64,000 nt of DNA, taken from the NCBI GenBank assembly GCA_028015205.1, contig CM051521.1, positions 124,194,614-124,258,613 on the forward strand, in the 5' to 3' direction. Position 1 is the stretch's first letter; every line of letters starts with the position of its first letter. Below are positions 57,956 to 64,000 of the stretch, in pieces. Position numbers and translations under genes: made by a program. The notes below the pieces were generated by a model that was given only the letters and a program-made list of their open reading frames with translations, searched no databases and was not told the DNA's origin. The stretch is from Mytilisepta virgata. Lineage: Eukaryota > Mollusca > Bivalvia > Mytilida > Mytilidae.

Positions 57956-58075
57956 CTTATTTTCAAAACATAAAACCAATTTACTGCATATGTGCCCAAT
58001 AATCAGGGGAAAAGTAGTTAAGACGTTGCTTGGATACTCAACATGCGCCTGTACCACTTCCGGCGAAAAGAAAAG
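57956..58075 (-). promoter_or_regulatory. Candidate promoter and 5' UTR exon of the EF-hand gene
   Basis: On the minus strand, CGCCGGAAGTGG (ETS type) lies at about 58057-58068 and GTATCCAAGCAAC at 58037-58025. The latter resembles an RFX X-box (GTNNCC-N-RGNAAC), the hallmark of ciliary gene promoters, with a one-base spacer. A splice donor-like AAG/GTAAAA follows at 57956/57955 and could join the acceptor before 54552. This is inference from motifs; neither the transcript start nor the splice is shown. Confidence 0.35.
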
Positions 58076-58349
58076 CAAGATAACCTACGGACAATAGTAG
58101 TTTTAGTTCCGGAAAAAAGGGCCTGTATGAAGTCGAAGAGTTAAAATCTAGAATAAACGCATGGTTGTCATGAGTTATTATATATCCTAATATAAGAAAA
58201 TGATGAGACGAGCTGATTTAGGTCAGCTATATATATTTCACAATTGCAATTGGCTAAATTAAGGTCACAAAAAAAAAAAAAAAAAAAAAATGGAAATGGT
58301 GAGCAGTCAAAACTGTGCTGTAGCGGATATAAGATTTTATTTTGTTTCA

Positions 58350-58875
58350 TAACATTGCTTATAGTAATATGCTCGATTATTTTACAGCATTCACAGGTCA
58401 GAGATATGGGTCGATAGTTGGATGGTAAATATTTTTGGTCTTTCTTAAATGCAGGTTAATGCGTGCTTATTGCCAGTCAGAATGCACTTTTCCTGGTAGT
58501 AAATACCTCCTGAATATGATGGTGAGTATTGGTGCCACATCCTCTGCAAGTTCTTTAAGTACTGAAGGTTTGATGTCATCTGGTCCACCACCTTTATGCA
58601 CATTTAGGTTCTTAAGTAGCTTCAGCACTCCATTTTCTGTGATGTTTATCTCTGCTCCCTCTGGGTGAGTTGATGATCCGTCTCCCATTAAGCCTTCTGT
58701 TTGAAATTTTCTTCTGTGATTTTATTGGAATCTGAGAAAACAGACTTTAACCGATCATTTAGAATATTTGTTTGTTGTACAGGGTCAGTAGTTTCTAATT
58801 TCCCATTCCGTTTTAATGGTGACAATCCGCTTTTATCATTTCGTTTGTGCTTTATATAGGTCCAGAACCGTTTTC
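58350..58875 (-). pseudogene. LINE RT N-terminal region, decayed
   Basis: The minus-strand reading gives FWTYIKHKRNDKSGLSPLK (about 58870), KSVFSDSNKITEENF, then in another frame NGVLKLLKNLNVHKGGGPDD and KPSVLKELAEDVAPILTIIF, then YLPSNYRPISLTCECCKIIE (about 58420-58360). This is the pre-RT and fingers region of a CR1/Jockey-style non-LTR RT. A stop near 58690 and frame changes mark it as dead; palm and 3' end are absent. An A23-type run lies at 58267-58290. Confidence 0.87.
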
Positions 58876-58884
58876 ATCTAATAT

Positions 58885-58965
58885 TTATGATGTTTATAAG
58901 ATATCTTGTTTGGTTAATAAATATAAATACGGCTTGCCATATATAAGGGAATAGGGAAAATAATC
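58885..58965. repeat. Fragment related to the GATATC palindromic element
   Basis: TTTATAAGATATCTTG followed by AATAAATATAAATACGGCTT and GCCATATATA mirrors the right end and flank of the 38679-39034 element (AAACGGCTTGCCATATGTAT). Confidence 0.65.
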
Positions 58966-59165
58966 AGATTCTGAATACATATATGAATGAACAATAAAGA
59001 GAAATGATAGCATTATGTTGATTCTCCCAAAGTAAGCTGTAATGGCAACCTATATGCAGTGGTCTCAGGGTACGATTCCTTGAGGACTGACCATGAAAAT
59101 TGAAGAAAGATTACGATAAAATTAATTTCGTAGTTCATCGTCGTCTTTGTATGTTCAACTTTGCT

Positions 59166-59961
59166 TTAAGGTAACAGGTACGTAAATGGGCTATCTCACG
59201 GATTTGTATGAAATTTTGCAAGCAATTAGAGCATGTGGAACTGCATATGAATATCGAAAAAATATATTAGTAACTTTTATACTTTCGGATATATAGCAAA
59301 TTTAATATTCTGTAGGAAGAAGTATAAATGTATAGGATGCACGTAAATATCGCAAAAAATATTGAAAAATTTTACTTTAAATTGCTTTTTCTCAAAAACG
59401 TGTCCTACGAATCTTTTTTAAATTGATATGTTATTGCCACTAAAATTTCCGTGTTATTGATATGAAAGCTATAGGGGGTCACCGAATTCGTTTTTTGCAG
59501 TATAAATCATCCAAGTGCCTCTGTAATACCTAAAAACGTCTAAATAAGATTTATAGCCACGACGTCACGATTATTTTTGCCTTTTCGACACTTTTTCCAC
59601 GCTGTACAGCAGATTTAACTATCCATACTCAAAAAAACGAATTCGGTGACCCCCTATAAATTCTATATCAATAAAACGGAAATTCCAGTAGCAAAAACAT
59701 ATCATTTTTAAAGAACATTCGTAGGACAGGATATCGAGAAATGTTAATTTGTAGTCAAAATTGCTGAACTTTTTTACGATATTTACGTGTATTCTATATT
59801 TGTACTACTATTTTCCGGATATTTAATTTGCTATATCTCAGAAAGTGTAAAAATATATATATCATTTTTTCGATGTTCTGGTGCAGTTCCTCGTGCTCTA
59901 ATTGTATGCAAAATTTCATAAAATTCCGTGATATTATCCATTTACGTACCTGTCACCTTAA
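59166..59961. mobile_element. 796-bp foldback element flanked by TTAA
   Basis: TTAA then GGTAACAGGTACGTAAATGG on the left mirrors CCATTTACGTACCTGTCACC then TTAA on the right. Pairing continues through ~325-bp arms: CACCGAATTCGTTTTT at about 59480 pairs with AAAACGAATTCGGTG at about 59635. Only about 120 bp in the centre is unpaired. TTAA flanks suggest piggyBac-type integration, although the TIR does not start with the usual CCC. No transposase. Confidence 0.82.
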
Positions 59962-61480
59962 GGTGAGTGGTACGTAAATCAGCGCCTCTATCGGATTACG
60001 GGAAAATTTGCACTCGTTGTTATGAGAGTTATCTCCCTTACACCACAAAACAATATTTTCAAGATGTCGGGGAAAGGATCCGCCTCGTAGAAAAAATATG
60101 GACAGAACGGTGGAAGATTAGTCAATGCAATTCAAAATTTATCAAAAAGTGAAGTACTTATCAACGAGATTTCATGTCCAAATGAAACGGCGCTTCACAC
60201 ACAAGAAAATGAAAATAACTCAACATCGTCATATGGCGTGATGGTCGGAGAGTGGTTGAGTTATTGTCTGGACACCTCAGTTTGTAAAATGGATTTTTCT
60301 AAATATGAAAGAAAGAAATTCGTCTACCAATGCGACCAAGAACACAAACAGACACACTGTCGATAAAAAAGTGAAATCACTTTTATATACTTGTTACAGA
60401 TATTTAAGATTTATATTCGAGCTAGATTATCACTAAAGTATAATCATTAAAAATTTGTAAAGACAAAAAAAAATATCCGTTGTTTATGGTTCTTTCTATC
60501 AAGTCCGCAATATGTTCTATAAATATAGAAGTGGAAAGCAAGTGCTAGTCACGTAAATACATTTTTAGTTCCGGATGCATTTGATAATGGTATTGAAGTT
60601 TTGGTGATAGATAAGGGTGATTTTTGTAAGTAATAAAGAGGCAAAGAACTTTCAAAAGGGATGAATAAATATCAAAGGAAGTACATATCTGAAATAGAGA
60701 AATTTTTATGAAACACAAATTTAAAAAAAAAAATAGACGCTTAACGTTATTCATGTAATTCACATAAACTTTTTCGTATTTAAGAATAAAGGTTGCGGAC
60801 GTGTATAGAGAACAGATTTTGCTTTGTACTAAACCTACACGTTGCGCCAGATTTTTTAACCTGCTATTTCAAAAGGTAATAGCCGCAGCAAGACTTGTCA
60901 TCCTACCAGAACACCTTATTCTGACTCCAAACCACAGGCGCTTGTCTCAGAAAAAAAAAAAATACTTTCACTTGGCATATATAGTATTTTTTTTTTCTGA
61001 GACAAGCGCCTGTGTTAATTATGTATGTACCATTAACTTGTAAGACGATAACTCTGCAAAGAAAGACGTGACGTCGTGAAATCTATTCCATTGACGTTAT
61101 GCAATTTCGACGTTTTTGTAGTCGGCAACTTCTTTTCAACGGCTGATGTATAAAAAATAGTTTCGGTAGCCCCATGCTGAATACATCAAAAGAAAAGAAA
61201 TTTTCATGTTGACAATATTTAATTTTTTTTTTAAAAATCGTAGGATTGGTTTTTACTATAGAATAGTTTAAAAAGAAAATTTCAGATTTTTTAGATAAAT
61301 TGCGTGCAATTTCTATTAACTTTATAGTTTTCCTGAAATTTTCAAATGGCTGTAACTCTGAAAGTAGATCGGTTACCCACTTAATTCTTTCGTTTTTCCT
61401 TTATATTTCCTGAATTTGTAAGTGTATACAATTTCTTTAAAAAATCGCTGGGCAGGCCACTTACGTACCTGTTACCTTAA
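59958..61480. mobile_element. Second TTAA-flanked element sharing a TTAA with the first
   Basis: Starting at the same TTAA that ends the previous element, it opens GGTGAGTGGTACGTAAATC and closes CCACTTACGTACCTGTTACC then TTAA at 61480. The ends match the first element's TIR, but the 1.5-kb interior is unrelated. An open frame at 59967-60152 (61 codons) starts within the TIR and has no recognised domain. A hairpin insertion lies at 60933-61014. Confidence 0.72.
60933..61014. repeat. 82-bp hairpin with 18-bp perfect stem plus A/T arms
   Basis: CACAGGCGCTTGTCTCAG then an A-run then TAC pairs with GTA, a T-run, then CTGAGACAAGCGCCTGTG around an 18-base loop. Stem length is ~31 bp. Confidence 0.9.
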
Positions 61481-62770
61481 TAACACAGATTGAACTTGAA
61501 TGATTTGACGTAAACTCACCTCAAGAACATCATCCTACCGCGGTCTTAAAAATTTCGTGAATTTAATTTGTTTCCGCCGAATTTAAAGTACAGTATAAAA
61601 GTGCCTAAAACTGTATTATTCCTTTGGAGTGCACTAACAGATCAAGTTATTGTCGGATGAATAAGCTTTGACAAAAATTTGTAAATGAACAAGCTTGACA
61701 ATAAACCGTCCGTTTGAGAAAAAAGTTGAAAACAAGTTAAAAGGTATTTCGTAAAATTGGGAGAGAGATTACACATAAAAACAAGAATCTAAATCAGGAT
61801 TCTTTGAAGCCATTTGCATATGGAGGAAATCAAAATATAATTCCATATCTTTGGGAATTTTTCATTCTTAAAATTTTATTATAAATAGTTTTTTTATAGT
61901 TAAAATTAGAGTGCAGTTTTCCGATTTAATAAATTAATTTTATACCAAATCAGTCTTCTTTTTCTATTTCTTGGTCTAACTATACCCTTTTAACCTAACT
62001 GTAGGTAAATTAAGGAAGATTGACTTTGATTGTGATTATCATTTTTATTATTATGAGGAAGGCCGGTATTTTGAGTAATGGCAGGTTCTGTTTGAAAGTC
62101 CGGATCACCGGACACAATTATAAAAGGAGATTTTCTAAGGACCATTCCACCAAAATTTGGTCCAACTGTGTCAGGGGATAACATAAATTCTAAACATCGC
62201 TAGCCTTGGCCTATATATGGATGGTAAATGAGGACTTTTTGCCTTTTCTTATTACTAAGAATTTTGTCTATGAAAGAAATTCGAGTAGTACCTATAGAAA
62301 ATTGTTTGAAACTTGAACTTTATTTATAAAAACGATGTCATCTATTCTGTTAAATTATTAAATAATTTTAGTATAAGAAAATCGACAGCTGTACATATAT
62401 AATGAATATTAATATTAAGCAACTTTTGTTTTCTTGTTAGGTCAAAATTTGTTTAGATCCGTAATTCAAAGATATACACTGAGATCAAATATGAGTTTGT
62501 TAAAAGTATATATACTGTTTTCGAATTTTACCATATTACATGTATATCTTTTATAAAAAAAAAAAAAAACCCTGTTTTCTTAAATGGCTGAATTCAAGCA
62601 AGCATGGAAGCGATTTTGCTTCAGTGGTTCTCCTTCTAGATATCTAAATTCACTTGGTCTAGGAGTTTTGGAACTAGTGGAAATGGTCATATGTAAATTA
62701 TCATTTTAAAAATGGCAGATTACAAACTCATGCAACTTTTAACTTTTCATTGGACACTTTTATCATTTTC
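61481..62770. other. AT-rich spacer with one family 1 fragment
   Basis: GGTCCGGATCACCGGACAC-like sequence and TTCTAAGGACCATTCCACCA at about 62090-62160 derive from family 1. Otherwise nothing recognisable. Confidence 0.45.
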
Positions 62771-62774
62771 AAAT

Positions 62775-63840
62775 ATTTTTAGGTGAGGCAACTGCCTCAC
62801 TGCCTCAATGGAAGCAATTACAGCAAGTAATGATTGTAGGTCGCTTGGTATCGGAGTACTGAACTCAGATGTAAAACTTAACGAAGTCAATGAAGCACAG
62901 TTAGTAGGTCGGAGTGACCTAATTTTTGTCGGAGGCTGCATGTGCTACTCCCCGAGATGCATCCTCACGCCAAGTAATATGACTGTAAGTCACTTGGTAT
63001 CGGAGAACTCAACTCAGACGTAAAACTTAACCTAAGTAAATATAGCGCAGTAAGTAGGTCAGAGTGACCTAATTTTGGTGGGAGGCTGCGTTACATCCTG
63101 AGATGCACCTTCACACCAAGTAATATGATTGTAGGTCCATTGGTATTGGAGAACTTAACTCAGACGCAAAACTTAACCTAAGTAAATATAGCGCAATAAG
63201 TAGGTCAGAGTGACCTAATTTTGGTGGGAGGCTATGTTACATCCTGAGATGCACCCTCACACCAAGTAATATGATTGTAGGTCCGTTGGTATCGGAGATC
63301 TGAAAACGGACGTAAAACTTAACCTAATTTAAGTCAATGAAGCACAATAAGTACGTCAGAGTGACCTAGTTTTGGTGGAAGGCTGTGTTACTCCCCGAGA
63401 TGCATCCTCACACGAAGAAATAATACCGTAGGTACATTGGTATCGGAGAACTGAATTCGGATGCAAAACTTAACCTAAGTAAACATAGCGCAATAAGTAG
63501 GTCAGAGTGTCCTAATTTTAGTGGGAGGCTGTGTTACTCTCCGATCACCATCACACCGTATTATGCATGGTTGTAGGTCACTTTATATATTAAAACTATT
63601 TTTTGACATAAAACGTAAAAGCCAGTCAACCGTGTAATATGGGTCATGTAACCATCATCTTATGATACGTGGTCATTCTCTTCATCATGCACCTGCACAC
63701 AAAAATATATGACCCTATATCAACTAGTAACTGAGAACTGGCTGTAGGCGCGCACGCGGATGCGGACGCGGACGTGGACGCCAGGGGGACTCCAATACTC
63801 CCCCTCAACTTCGTTGAGGCGAACTAACCAGGAGTGAACC
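62775..63840. repeat. Tandem-core element, ~147-bp units
   Basis: Six units beginning GTAGGTC..TTGGTATCGGA start at 62836, 62985, 63131, 63277, 63428 and 63573 (periods 145-151). It opens with a hairpin (GTGAGGCAACTGCCTCAC, about 62783) and closes with a GCGGACGCGGACG-like run at about 63750-63785 and a small hairpin (CCTCAACTTCGTTGAGG). Each unit keeps GTCAGAGTGACCTAATTTT. Non-coding; the frames across it are repeat-derived. Confidence 0.83.
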
Positions 63841-64000
63841 CAGGTGCTCCGGAAGGGTATCTTAGATATTGGAACACTGTAACCATTTAAGTAGGAAGTG
63901 GACTTCAGATGAGCATAATTTGTATAACCTTTGGTTAAGTTTTATTCCATAATGGCGACCCTTTTCGATTTCTAGATCATGTGCACTAAAACAGAGTTTT

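Noticed and set aside
59967..60152. 61-codon frame as a transposase
   Set aside because: Too short, begins within the terminal repeat and shows no DDE or zinc-finger motif.
60545..60763. Minus-strand frame as a membrane peptide gene
   Set aside because: Hydrophobic composition follows from AT-rich sequence; it lies within the TTAA element and has no supporting signal.

Overview
The window is nuclear DNA of an invertebrate animal, most likely a bivalve mollusc and possibly a mussel. It is AT-rich, its genes have spliceosomal introns (GT...AG), and it is packed with repeats of the bivalve type: elements built on tandem cores of about 146-190 bp with short inverted ends, a tRNA-derived SINE, and decayed LINE and Penelope-like fragments. 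There is no bacterial gene organisation, no operon and no CRISPR array. The species call is an inference from repeat style and cannot be fixed from the sequence alone.

Only two genes can be supported. (1) A plus-strand gene, coding span 22876-35894, assembles from five exons with consistent phases into a 2,414-residue protein. Its first ~225 residues match the DUF3715 pseudo-PARP domain of the TASOR/TEX15 family. The rest lies in one 6.7-kb exon and is a long disordered tail with 12 SUMO-consensus sites, tandem CDK-type S/T-P-x-R repeats, RS-rich tracts and a 13-residue repeat. (2) A minus-strand gene, 54544-44021, assembles from 15 coding exons into a 926-residue protein. It is a fourfold repeat of ~235-residue modules, each with two degenerate EF-hand pairs. 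It is probably a ciliary or flagellar structural protein, but I cannot name it.

Layout: 1-22.2 kb is almost entirely repeats, including several copies of one family ending in a conserved hairpin, a pogo-like MITE, a SINE, a LINE RT remnant and a 2.2-kb tandem-core element. 22.7-36.5 kb is the TASOR/TEX15-like gene, with a LINE remnant in intron 1. 36.5-43.3 kb is AT-rich spacer with a palindromic GATATC array, a Penelope-like RT remnant and a tandem-core element. 44.0-54.5 kb is the EF-hand gene, with a candidate promoter near 58.0 kb. 58.3-64.0 kb is repeats: a LINE RT remnant, two abutting TTAA-flanked elements and another tandem-core element.

The two genes have no evident functional link. 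The TASOR/TEX15-like gene is notable because its relatives silence transposons and this one sits in a transposon-dense region, but that juxtaposition is not evidence of function.
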